Positions 1 through 6,403 are shown, numbered from the stretch's first letter. The stretch is DNA of 6,929 bases from Deltaproteobacteria bacterium (GCA_027068235.1 JAMOUE010000314.1:1-6929); one strand, 5' to 3'. Made by a program: numbers and translations. Notes: generated by a model from the sequence alone, not told the origin.

Positions 1-855
1 TGCCACGGCCCTTGATTTGTCATCTTCAATGTCCTTGAGAGCCTGCTTGAGCGGGGCTGGTAAATCACCAAGGTCATCAAAGTCATCAGATGTGGTCTGC
101 TGATAGAAATAGCCATTTATGCCGAACCTGAAGTTGTCGGTAAGCCCCCATGAGACGTTGAAATCAAAATGAAATTCTTGTCCAGGTGTCCTGTCAACAC
201 GTACTGGTGGGCCAGGTTCATAGTCATTCTGGTGAGTGTTAAAGTCGTACATAAATTTTATGGAGGTCTCAAGTTGTGGCATTGGGAAATAGGTTACTGC
301 AAGAACTGGCTCAAAAGTCCAGAAGTTTCTGCCAACAGAGGCTATGTTGCCTTTGTCTTCGTTGTAAAGGGGTACATAAATGTCACATGCAGAGACGGCA
401 ACATGGAGTCTTCCCTGGTCAAGGTGCCAGCCAAGGAGCATTGGCGAATAGATAATGTAGAGGGCATTAAAGTCGGAGTAGCTTCTTTTTAGTTTGGAGC
501 CAACAGGCGCATTGAAATCCATGTCTTTGTTAATGGCGCCAAAGAAGAAGTGCTGTCCATAGTCTCCCCCAAAAAGCTTATACTTTGATATCCATATAAG
601 CCTCAGAATGTCACCGCCAACATCTGCATCGTCAAGCAGGTCCGTATCGTCACCATCGTCATCCATAAGTTTGCCTGCATGTCCATAATAGGCATAGTTC
701 ACTAGAGTCAGCCCTGGCGGTGGCATCATACCAACCATAAAGGCCTCAGCGCCATTTGGATACGCATGACCTCCTCCTGCCAAGACATCAGAGCCTGAAC
801 CAAATAGTAAAAAACAAATGCCAGCCAAAAAGTAGATAAACCTTTGTTTGAACAT
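1..855 (-). CDS. SphA / Phenol_MetA_deg-like outer-membrane protein, C-terminus cut by the window edge
   Basis: The reading frame is open for 285 codons from the ATG at 855 to the left edge, so the C-terminus is missing. Residues 1-26 form a clear Sec signal peptide: a basic start (MFKQR), a hydrophobic core (FIYFLAGICFLLFG) and a probable signal peptidase I site after VLA, before GGGHAYPNGAEAF. The mature part alternates short aromatic-rich strands with turns (for example FEPVLAVTYF and FHFDFNVSWGLTDNFRFG), as expected of an outer-membrane beta-barrel. The mature N-terminus (HAYPNGAEAFMVGMMPPPG) resembles the SphA / MetA-pathway-of-phenol-degradation family, whose members are thought to be outer-membrane channels for hydrophobic compounds; the substrate here is unknown. 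Residues 65-78 are unusually aspartate-rich. A strong Shine-Dalgarno stretch (GGAGGGGAGGA, 865-875) lies 9 bases before the start. The gene is divergent from hrcA. The family call rests on remembered resemblance and is moderately sure; outer-membrane location is surer. Confidence 0.8.
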   Translation of the reverse strand, partial: MFKQRFIYFLAGICFLLFGSGSDVLAGGGHAYPNGAEAFMVGMMPPPGLTLVNYAYYGHAGKLMDDDGDDTDLLDDADVGGDILRLIWISKYKLFGGDYGQHFFFGAINKDMDFNAPVGSKLKRSYSDFNALYIIYSPMLLGWHLDQGRLHVAVSACDIYVPLYNEDKGNIASVGRNFWTFEPVLAVTYFPMPQLETSIKFMYDFNTHQNDYEPGPPVRVDRTPGQEFHFDFNVSWGLTDNFRFGINGYFYQQTTSDDFDDLGDLPAPLKQALKDIEDDKSRAVA

Positions 856-891
856 AATGATATGTCCTCCCCTCCTATTATAAATTCTCCT

Positions 892-920
892 TTTTTACAC
901 CAATGTGAATAGTCATTCAA
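892..920 (-). promoter_or_regulatory. weak candidate promoter for the SphA-like gene
   Basis: On the minus strand TTGAAT (915-920) is followed after 17 bases by TAAAAA (892-897), each matching four of six sigma-70 consensus bases. It would start transcription near 885, just ahead of the Shine-Dalgarno sequence at 865-875. The spacing is right but both boxes are poor, so this is only a suggestion. Confidence 0.22.
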
Positions 921-955
921 TATGCTTGTTGGTTAACTTGCCAGAAAAATTTGGC

Positions 956-975
956 TTTTTATCAGTTTTTATCAG
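956..975 (+). repeat. 10-bp direct repeat TTTTTATCAG, two tandem copies
   Basis: TTTTTATCAG occurs at 956-965 and again, without any gap, at 966-975. It lies 15 bases upstream of the hrcA -35 box, in the divergent region shared with the SphA-like gene. A 10-base period puts both copies on the same face of the helix, which would suit a regulator or an upstream A/T-rich element. No known binding protein is recognised. Confidence 0.6.
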
Positions 976-990
976 GTTATACAGACAAGA

Positions 991-1019
991 TTGACAGCTA
1001 CATAGTGGATAATTATCTT
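991..1019 (+). promoter_or_regulatory. sigma-70-type promoter of the hrcA-grpE-dnaK operon
   Basis: A perfect -35 box TTGACA (991-996) is followed after exactly 17 bases by TATCTT (1014-1019), which matches the -10 consensus at four of six positions. The predicted transcription start falls near 1026, inside the CIRCE operator. This is the usual arrangement for HrcA-repressed operons read by the housekeeping sigma factor. No convincing sigma-32-type promoter was seen in the same region. Confidence 0.75.
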
Positions 1020-1022
1020 TTT

Positions 1023-1049
1023 TTAGCACCTTGGTACAGTGGGTGCTAA
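1023..1049 (+). promoter_or_regulatory. CIRCE operator (HrcA binding site)
   Basis: The left arm TTAGCACCT (1023-1031), a 9-base spacer and the right arm GGGTGCTAA (1041-1049) give the 27-bp size of the CIRCE element, whose consensus is TTAGCACTC-N9-GAGTGCTAA. The outer bases TTAGCAC and GTGCTAA are intact. The two inner positions of the left arm and one of the right arm differ from consensus. It starts three bases after the -10 box, so bound HrcA would block RNA polymerase, and the hrcA gene follows directly. This strongly indicates autoregulation of the operon. Only one CIRCE was found in the window. Confidence 0.93.
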
Positions 1050-1101
1050 TCTGTCGTCGTAGGCAGAAATCATCATCATCAAAAAAGAGAATGGACAAAC
1101 T

Positions 1102-2130
1102 ATGACTAAAAAGCTCTCCATATCCGAAAGGAAAAAGGAGATTCTGAAGCAGGTCGTAAATTCGTATATAGAGACGGCTGAACCGGTTGGTTCTAGAATA
1201 ATCGCAAAGAGATCGTCTCTTGGCCTAAGTTCTGCCACCATACGTAATTGCATGGCAGATCTTGAAGATGCCGGCCTGCTTTTTCAGCCTCATACTTCGG
1301 CAGGCAGACTGCCTACTGAAGAGGGGCTCAAGTTTTTTGTAAAAAATATCATGGAAAAGGTGCCCCTTAGTTGGGGTGAGCAGGTCGCCATTGAAAAGGA
1401 GATACTTCAGGAGGTTGATGACTTTTCTGATGTCCTGAAAAAGGCAGCGCAACTCTTGGCATCGCTTACTGGCTATACGGCTGTTGTCAGCGCACCATCA
1501 GAACTTGATGAGAAGTTAGAGTTTATTGAATTTGTCAACATAAAACCTGGTCTTATCTTAGTTGTTATGGTGACAGTTAGCGGGACGGTGCGCAATCAGC
1601 TAATCAGGACCAGGCGTGATATACCTCAGGCCACTTTGGAGAGATTTTCTGAGAAGATGAATGGCCTACTGAAAAATTATACCTTGGCCCAGATAAGGGA
1701 ACAGCTTATTCAGGCCATGGAAGATGACCGTAGGCTCTGTGAAAATCTCTTGACCCAGCTGGTACCGTATGATGGCAGAAAACGACTAACTGGTAAACTC
1801 TATATAGATGGTAAGCTGAACCTGCTTGATGAGCCTGAATTTTCCCACATTCCTAAAATAAAGAGTCTGCTGGAGGCCCTTGAAGAAAAACATCTCCTTC
1901 TGAGGCTTCTTGATAGATGCCTTGCAGGAGAAGAGCTTCAGATCTTTATAGGTAAGGAAGTTGATTCAGGGGTTAGGGAATGTGGAATGGTGGTTGCTCC
2001 CTACGAAAAGGAGGAGCAGCCAGTTGGAAGCCTTGGGGTGTTAGGTCCTATGAGAATGAATTACCCCAAGGTTGTATCGATAGTTGAATATATAGCTTCC
2101 ATTTTGAGTTCCAGAGCCAAGGAGATGTAA
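1102..2130 (+). CDS. hrcA: heat-inducible transcription repressor HrcA
   Basis: The 342-residue product has the usual HrcA length. HrcA binds CIRCE operators and represses chaperone operons; after heat shock it becomes inactive, classically depending on GroEL for activity. Residues 6-80 form the winged-helix DNA-binding domain with family hallmarks SSATIRNCMADLE (43-55) and QPHTSAGRLPTEEG (62-75). Residues about 110-335 form the GAF-like and inserted dimerisation region, ending with the conserved GSLGVLGPMRMNYPKVV (309-325). The ATG at 1102 is the only plausible start: the frame has a stop at 1060-1062 and no other ATG, GTG or TTG codon between. The Shine-Dalgarno match is poor, which may keep repressor synthesis low. 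The gene is the first of the operon, lies 52 bases after a CIRCE element, and is followed by grpE after 5 bases. Identification is secure. Confidence 0.98.
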   Translation: MTKKLSISERKKEILKQVVNSYIETAEPVGSRIIAKRSSLGLSSATIRNCMADLEDAGLLFQPHTSAGRLPTEEGLKFFVKNIMEKVPLSWGEQVAIEKEILQEVDDFSDVLKKAAQLLASLTGYTAVVSAPSELDEKLEFIEFVNIKPGLILVVMVTVSGTVRNQLIRTRRDIPQATLERFSEKMNGLLKNYTLAQIREQLIQAMEDDRRLCENLLTQLVPYDGRKRLTGKLYIDGKLNLLDEPEFSHIPKIKSLLEALEEKHLLLRLLDRCLAGEELQIFIGKEVDSGVRECGMVVAPYEKEEQPVGSLGVLGPMRMNYPKVVSIVEYIASILSSRAKEM

Positions 2131-2135
2131 TTGCT

Positions 2136-2747
2136 ATGGAAAAAGAAAAAGATTTAAAAGATAACAAACAACAAGAACAAGAAAAAAATACGGAAAAGGA
2201 AACTACAATGGATAAACAGGGAGAAAAGGAGGCTAGGGCTTCCTTAGAGGAAAAACTTGAACAAAAGGAAAAGGAGCTAGCCGAGTGCAAAGACAAGATG
2301 CTCAGGCTTGCTGCCGAACTTGAGAACTTCAAGAAAAGGGTCGAAAGGGAAAAGCTTGAGCACATGAAGTTTGCCTTGGAAGAGTTTGCCAAGGAACTCC
2401 TGCCTTTTCTAGATAATCTGGAAAGGGCAATAGCCCTTGCAAAAGACACAAAAGACATGGAGAAGATGATAGAAGGTATAGAGCTTACTCTATCCGGCTA
2501 CTTCAAAACACTAGAACGGTTTGGGCTCAAGACTTTTGCGGCTGAGGGTCAACGCTTTGACCCCAACTACCATGAGGCATTGAGTGTAGAGGAAAATTCA
2601 GATGTAGAGGACAATACCGTTCTTAAGGAACTGCTTAGGGGCTACACACTCCATGACAGGGTGATAAGACCAGCCCTGGTAGTTGTATCCAAAAAAAATC
2701 AGTCCGATAATCAAAAAGAAGGTGGACAAGACGAAAGTAGTGCTTAG
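2136..2747 (+). CDS. grpE: nucleotide exchange factor GrpE
   Basis: GrpE is the cytoplasmic co-chaperone that releases ADP from DnaK and so resets its substrate cycle. The 203-residue product fits the family. Residues 1-35 are a charged, Lys/Glu/Gln-rich disordered tail. Residues about 36-80 form the long coiled coil, residues 80-130 the four-helix-bundle dimer part (FAKELLPFLDNLERAIALA), and residues 130-187 the beta-domain that touches DnaK. That domain carries the GrpE signature RFDPNYHEALSVEE then VLKELLRGYTLHDRVIRPALVVV (in two pieces, 140-153 and 162-184). The Shine-Dalgarno AAGGAG (2119-2124) lies inside the last codons of hrcA, 11 bases before the ATG, so translation is probably coupled. 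A second ATG at codon 25, preceded by AAGGAAA, could give a shorter form lacking the disordered tail. The last 16 residues are polar and likely flexible. Confidence 0.98.
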   Translation: MEKEKDLKDNKQQEQEKNTEKETTMDKQGEKEARASLEEKLEQKEKELAECKDKMLRLAAELENFKKRVEREKLEHMKFALEEFAKELLPFLDNLERAIALAKDTKDMEKMIEGIELTLSGYFKTLERFGLKTFAAEGQRFDPNYHEALSVEENSDVEDNTVLKELLRGYTLHDRVIRPALVVVSKKNQSDNQKEGGQDESSA

Positions 2748-2761
2748 TTTTTTATAAAAAA
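2748..2761. repeat. perfect A/T palindrome directly after the grpE stop
   Basis: Six T, then AT, then six A form a 14-base perfect palindrome starting on the base after the grpE stop codon. A small imperfect hairpin follows (2773-2778 with 2782-2787, loop AAT, one G-U pair). Neither resembles a strong terminator because the first lacks G-C pairs and the second lacks a U-tract. They may affect mRNA processing between grpE and dnaK, but no function can be shown. Confidence 0.5.
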
Positions 2762-2804
2762 GCGACAACAGACTAGCTAATAGCTGGAGTGACAATAGAA
2801 ATTC

Positions 2805-2812
2805 AAGGAGGA
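2805..2812 (+). promoter_or_regulatory. strong ribosome binding site of dnaK
   Basis: AAGGAGGA is a near-perfect anti-Shine-Dalgarno match ending 10 bases before the dnaK ATG at 2823. It is clearly stronger than the sites before hrcA and grpE. This fits the need for much more DnaK than repressor from one transcript and fixes the dnaK start. Confidence 0.85.
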
Positions 2813-2822
2813 TTTTATAAAA

Positions 2823-4757
2823 ATGGGAAAGGTAATAGGAATAGACCTTGGAACCACTAACTCCTGCGTTGCCATTATGGAGGGCGGAGAGCCAAAGGTT
2901 CTTACTAATGCGGAAGGTGGTAGGACAACCCCTTCTGTGGTGGCCTTTACAGACAAGGGAGAAAGGCTTGTTGGTATGCTTGCAAAAAGGCAGGCGGTTA
3001 CCAACCCTGAAAACACTATATTTGCTGTAAAAAGGCTTATTGGAAGGAAATTCAATGATCCCGAGGTTCAAAAATCTAGGGAGATAATGCCCTACAAGAT
3101 TGTTGAAGGTCCTAACGGTGACGCTTATGTGGAGGTCCAGGGCAAGAAATATAGTCCGGCAGAGATTTCTGCCATGATCCTTGGCAAGATGAAGCAGACT
3201 GCCGAGGATTATCTTGGTGAAGAAGTAAAGGAAGCGGTAATCACCGTTCCTGCATATTTTAATGACAGCCAAAGACAGGCAACCAAAGACGCAGGCCGCA
3301 TAGCAGGGCTTGATGTACTCAGAATTATCAACGAGCCTACTGCAGCAGCCTTGGCCTACGGTCTTGACAAGAAAAAGGAAGAAAAGGTTGCCGTATTTGA
3401 CCTCGGTGGAGGTACCTTTGACATCTCCATCCTTGAAATTGGCGATGGTGTCTTTGAGGTCAAGTCCACTAATGGTGATACATTTCTTGGTGGAGAAGAC
3501 TTTGACCTTCGTATAGTTGATTGGCTGGCAGAAGAATTTAAGAAAGAGACAGGTATTGATCTCAAACAGGACAGGATGGCACTTCAGCGTCTCAAAGAGG
3601 CAGCAGAGAAGGCCAAGTGCGAGCTGTCCACTACCCAGGAGACTGAGATCAACCTGCCTTTTATCACTGCTGATGCTTCTGGTCCAAAGCATTTGGTCAA
3701 GAAGTTGACCAGGGCAAAGCTTGAGGCACTTGTTGAAGATTTGATCCAAAGGCTTGTGCCTCCATGCGAGACCGCATTAAAGGATGCTGGCCTAACTAAG
3801 GCAGACATTGATGAGGTCATCCTGGTTGGTGGAATGACCCGTATGCCCAAGGTGCAGGAGAAGGTAAAGGAGATATTTGGCAAAGAGCCTCACAAGGGCG
3901 TTAACCCAGACGAGGTGGTTGCAATTGGTGCAGCCATTCAGGGTGCAGTGCTAAAGGGTGAAGTAAAGGATGTTCTTCTCTTGGATGTAACCCCGCTGTC
4001 CCTTGGTATCGAGACCATGGGCGGAGTTATGACCAAGCTCATTGAAAAGAACACCACTATTCCTGCACGGAAGAGTCAGATATTCACTACAGCGGCGGAT
4101 AATCAGAATGCTGTTACCATTCACGTTCTCCAGGGAGAGCGTGAGATGGCAGCCGACAACAAGAGCATAGGCCGCTTTGAGCTCGTAGGTATACCGCCTG
4201 CACCAAGGGGAGTTCCTCAGATTGAGGTTACTTTTGACATCGATGCCAATGGTATTTTGAATGTTTCTGCAAAGGACCTTGCCACAGGTAAGGAGCAGTC
4301 TATACGTATACAGGCCTCCAGCGGTTTGAGTGAAGAAGAAATCAAACGCATGGAGGAAGAGGCAAGGCTTCATGCAGAGGAAGACAAAAAGAAACGTGAG
4401 CTTGTTGAGGCAAGAAACCAGGCAGATAGCCTGATCTATACCACTGAAAAGAGCCTCAAGGAGCTTGGCGACAAGGTTGATGCCGCAACACGTGATGACA
4501 TCAACCAGAAGATCGAGGCATTGAAGAAGGCCATGGAAGGCGATGATGTTGATGCCATTAAGAAGGCTCAGGATGAGCTCATGCAGGCATCTCACAAGAT
4601 TGCCGAACTGCTCTATCAGCAGACCCAGGCTGGTGCCGGAGCTGGTGCTGCTGGAGCAGCCGGAGCCGGTGCAGCCGGTGGACAGGCTGAAGGACAGCAG
4701 GGCAAGGGCGGCGATGACGATGACGTAGTAGATGCCGACTTTGAGGAAGTAAAATAA
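2823..4757 (+). CDS. dnaK: Hsp70 chaperone DnaK
   Basis: DnaK is the ATP-driven cytoplasmic Hsp70 that binds exposed hydrophobic segments and works with DnaJ and GrpE. The 644-residue length is typical. The ATPase domain (1-380) has the phosphate-1 motif IGIDLGTTNS (5-14), catalytic Lys70, INEPTAAALAYG (169-180), the phosphate-2 motif VFDLGGGTFD (191-200) with Thr198 at the autophosphorylation position, and the adenosine motif VILVGGMTRMPKV (332-344). The interdomain linker VLLLDVTPL is at 384-392. The beta-sandwich substrate domain spans about 393-505 and the helical lid about 506-605. The tail is a low-complexity Gly/Ala stretch (603-620), then a Gln/Gly segment and the conserved acidic end DDDDVVDADFEEVK (631-644), the EEVK-type terminus of bacterial DnaK. 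It is the last gene of the CIRCE-controlled operon; dnaJ does not follow. All key residues seen are intact. Confidence 0.99.
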   Translation: MGKVIGIDLGTTNSCVAIMEGGEPKVLTNAEGGRTTPSVVAFTDKGERLVGMLAKRQAVTNPENTIFAVKRLIGRKFNDPEVQKSREIMPYKIVEGPNGDAYVEVQGKKYSPAEISAMILGKMKQTAEDYLGEEVKEAVITVPAYFNDSQRQATKDAGRIAGLDVLRIINEPTAAALAYGLDKKKEEKVAVFDLGGGTFDISILEIGDGVFEVKSTNGDTFLGGEDFDLRIVDWLAEEFKKETGIDLKQDRMALQRLKEAAEKAKCELSTTQETEINLPFITADASGPKHLVKKLTRAKLEALVEDLIQRLVPPCETALKDAGLTKADIDEVILVGGMTRMPKVQEKVKEIFGKEPHKGVNPDEVVAIGAAIQGAVLKGEVKDVLLLDVTPLSLGIETMGGVMTKLIEKNTTIPARKSQIFTTAADNQNAVTIHVLQGEREMAADNKSIGRFELVGIPPAPRGVPQIEVTFDIDANGILNVSAKDLATGKEQSIRIQASSGLSEEEIKRMEEEARLHAEEDKKKRELVEARNQADSLIYTTEKSLKELGDKVDAATRDDINQKIEALKKAMEGDDVDAIKKAQDELMQASHKIAELLYQQTQAGAGAGAAGAAGAGAAGGQAEGQQGKGGDDDDVVDADFEEVK

Positions 4758-4781
4758 AAGGCAGGTGAAAATCTCGCCTTT
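4757..4781 (+). other. first hairpin after dnaK, possible antiterminator partner
   Basis: AAAGGC (4757-4762, starting on the last base of the stop codon) can pair with GCCTTT (4776-4781) around a 13-base loop. The same GCCTTT can instead pair with AAAGGC at 4785-4790 around a three-base loop (CAT), which would use up the left arm of the downstream terminator. It could therefore be a simple stabilising 3' hairpin or one half of a switch; the sequence alone does not decide. Confidence 0.5.
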
Positions 4782-4784
4782 CAT

Positions 4785-4823
4785 AAAGGCCGGGTGCCGA
4801 ATAAGGCACTTCGGCCTTTTTTT
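4785..4823 (+). terminator. intrinsic terminator of the hrcA-grpE-dnaK operon
   Basis: AAAGGCCG (4785-4792) pairs with CGGCCTTT (4812-4819), and inside it GTGCC (4794-4798) pairs with GGCAC (4805-4809) around the loop GAATAA. The stem runs into an uninterrupted T-tract (4817-4823). Stem length, G-C content and U-run are all those of a strong Rho-independent terminator. It sits 27 bases after the dnaK stop and only 11 bases before the malQ start. Confidence 0.93.
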
Positions 4824-4834
4824 ATGGAGTTTTT

Positions 4835-6403
4835 ATGAAAAAGTTAACTGAAGAGCCTCTATTTCCTTTTGAAAAAAAGAGACGCGCAGGCATTCTTTTA
4901 CATATATCATCCCTGCCAGGAAGGTTTGGCATAGGTCAGCTTGGTGAAAAGGCCTTTTGGTTCATGGATTTTTTAAGGGAGGCAAGGCAAAGTGTTTGGC
5001 AATTTCTCCCTCTTGGACCAACCAAGTCCGATCTTGATCACTCTCCATACATGAGTAGTTCAGCCTTTGCAGGGAATCCTCTTTTCATTTGCCCTGAAGG
5101 CCTTGCGGATATGGGCCTCATTGAAAAGTCTTCCTTGGAGGATTCACCTGATTTTTCTCCATACCTTGTTGAGTTTCAAAGGGTTGAGCCTTTTTTGATG
5201 GATATCTTAAAGAGGGCCTACAAAACCTTTTCAGCTTCATATACTCATGGAGAATTTGATTACTTTTGGAGTGAAAATGCGTATTGGTTAAAGGATTATT
5301 GCCTTTTTATGGCTCTAAAAGAGGAATATGGACAAAGACCCTGGAACAGGTGGCCATATAAGTTGGCAATTAGAGATAAAGAGGCACTGCAAAAGGCAGA
5401 AGATAGGCTTTCAGATTCAATTCGGTTTCACGCCTTTGTCCAATGGCTCTTTTTTTACCAGTGGGACAAGTTGAAAAAGGGCGCTGAAAGACTTGGCATA
5501 AAACTCTTTGGAGATATTCCCATTTACGTTGCACAAGACAGCGCAGATGTTTGGGCACACCAGGAGTGTTTTGAGCTTGATAAAGAGACTCTAGAGCCCT
5601 CTGTTGTTGCAGGGGTACCTCCAGACTATTTTAGTAAGACTGGGCAAAGATGGGGCAACCCCATCTATAAGTGGAAGATAGATGGAAAGCCAAACGAATC
5701 CCTCTATGACTGGTGGAGCAAACGTTTATCTCACATGGCAAAGCTGCTCCACATCCTCAGAATAGATCATTTCAGAGGCTTTCAGGCGTATTGGCAGATT
5801 CCAGCTTCAGAGCCAACTGCTGTAAATGGCAAGTGGGTAAGGGGGCCTGGCAGATACTTTTTTGAACGGGTAAAAAATGTTGTTAATGGCCTTGAGATAG
5901 TGGCTGAGGATCTTGGTACCATTACGCGCCCAGTTATTAGACTTAGGGAAGAACTTGGGCTTGCTGGCATGAAGGTGCTTATCTTTGCCTTTGGCTCAGA
6001 TGAGCGAAATCTTTATTTACCCCACAACTACGAACATACAAACTTCTATGTCTATAGTGGCACACATGACAACAACACTGTTGTTGGATGGTATCTTGAT
6101 CCTTCCGTTCCTGAATATGCAAAGGAGCGGGTAAGACGCTATGCAAATAGCGATGGTAATCGTATTCATTGGGACTTTTTGCGTCTTGCCTATTCATCTG
6201 TTGCCCGCACTGCGATTCTGCCCATGCAGGATGTTCTGGGGTTTGGAAGCGATTGCCGAATGAATACACCATCGACGAGTCAAGGCAACTGGAGGTGGCG
6301 TCTAGCTCAAAGGTTTGTAGGAGATTATATTACGGCAGCACTAGAATCTGAGACTATATTTTATGCACGCTATGAAAGTGGGAAGGATTCCAAAGAGCCT
6401 TGA
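4835..6403 (+). CDS. malQ: 4-alpha-glucanotransferase (amylomaltase, GH77)
   Basis: The enzyme moves alpha-1,4-glucan segments between maltodextrins, or onto glucose, in the cytoplasm, as part of glycogen or maltodextrin turnover. The 522 residues match bacterial MalQ of the short amylomaltase type. Conserved blocks are RRAGILLHISSLPG (16-29), WQFLPLGPT (55-63), SPYMSSSAFAGNPLFI (70-85), GDIPIYVAQDSADVWA (226-241) and GVPPDYFSKTGQRWGNPIY (260-278). The catalytic set is intact: nucleophile Asp311 in RIDHFRGF, acid/base Glu358 in AEDLG, and Asp412 in SGTHDNNT. The spacings of 47 and 54 residues agree with the family. The Shine-Dalgarno GGAG (4826-4829) lies right after the T-tract of the dnaK terminator and 5 bases before the ATG. 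No convincing promoter was seen in between. The last residues overlap the acetyltransferase gene, which points to co-expression. No other maltodextrin genes are in view. Confidence 0.96.
   Translation: MKKLTEEPLFPFEKKRRAGILLHISSLPGRFGIGQLGEKAFWFMDFLREARQSVWQFLPLGPTKSDLDHSPYMSSSAFAGNPLFICPEGLADMGLIEKSSLEDSPDFSPYLVEFQRVEPFLMDILKRAYKTFSASYTHGEFDYFWSENAYWLKDYCLFMALKEEYGQRPWNRWPYKLAIRDKEALQKAEDRLSDSIRFHAFVQWLFFYQWDKLKKGAERLGIKLFGDIPIYVAQDSADVWAHQECFELDKETLEPSVVAGVPPDYFSKTGQRWGNPIYKWKIDGKPNESLYDWWSKRLSHMAKLLHILRIDHFRGFQAYWQIPASEPTAVNGKWVRGPGRYFFERVKNVVNGLEIVAEDLGTITRPVIRLREELGLAGMKVLIFAFGSDERNLYLPHNYEHTNFYVYSGTHDNNTVVGWYLDPSVPEYAKERVRRYANSDGNRIHWDFLRLAYSSVARTAILPMQDVLGFGSDCRMNTPSTSQGNWRWRLAQRFVGDYITAALESETIFYARYESGKDSKEP

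Noticed and set aside
169..492. Plus-strand ORF of 107 codons
   Set aside because: It is opposite the SphA-like gene, which has a convincing signal peptide, barrel strands and a strong ribosome binding site. The plus-strand product has no recognisable features.
877..882. Perfect TATAAT on the minus strand upstream of the SphA-like gene
   Set aside because: As a -10 box it would start transcription at about 870, inside the Shine-Dalgarno sequence, and no good -35 box lies 16-18 bases upstream. It is more likely chance in an A/T-rich leader.
2048..2458. Minus-strand ORF of 136 codons rich in Ser, Phe and Leu
   Set aside because: It is the complement of the Lys/Glu-rich start of grpE; composition is fully explained by that.
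2748..2787. Hairpins between grpE and dnaK as a terminator or second CIRCE
   Set aside because: The palindrome has no G-C pairs and the second hairpin has no T-tract; neither contains TTAGCAC or GTGCTAA arms. grpE and dnaK are best read as one operon.
2598..3749. Long antisense ORF (383 codons, minus strand) across the end of grpE and the first half of dnaK
   Set aside because: It lies opposite a certain dnaK gene. Long antisense frames over dnaK are a known artefact of its codon use. The product resembles no family, is rich in Cys, Leu and Ser as expected for antisense, and no ribosome binding site was noted.
4750..4755. TAAAAT at the dnaK stop as a -10 box for malQ
   Set aside because: No acceptable -35 box lies 16-18 bases upstream, and the transcript would still have to pass the terminator at 4785-4823.
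3951..4784. Antisense ORF (277 codons, minus strand) over the second half of dnaK
   Set aside because: It is a shadow of dnaK: low-complexity Cys/Ser/Leu stretches mirror the Gly/Ala and charged lid codons, and the start lies in the spacer next to the terminator without a promoter.
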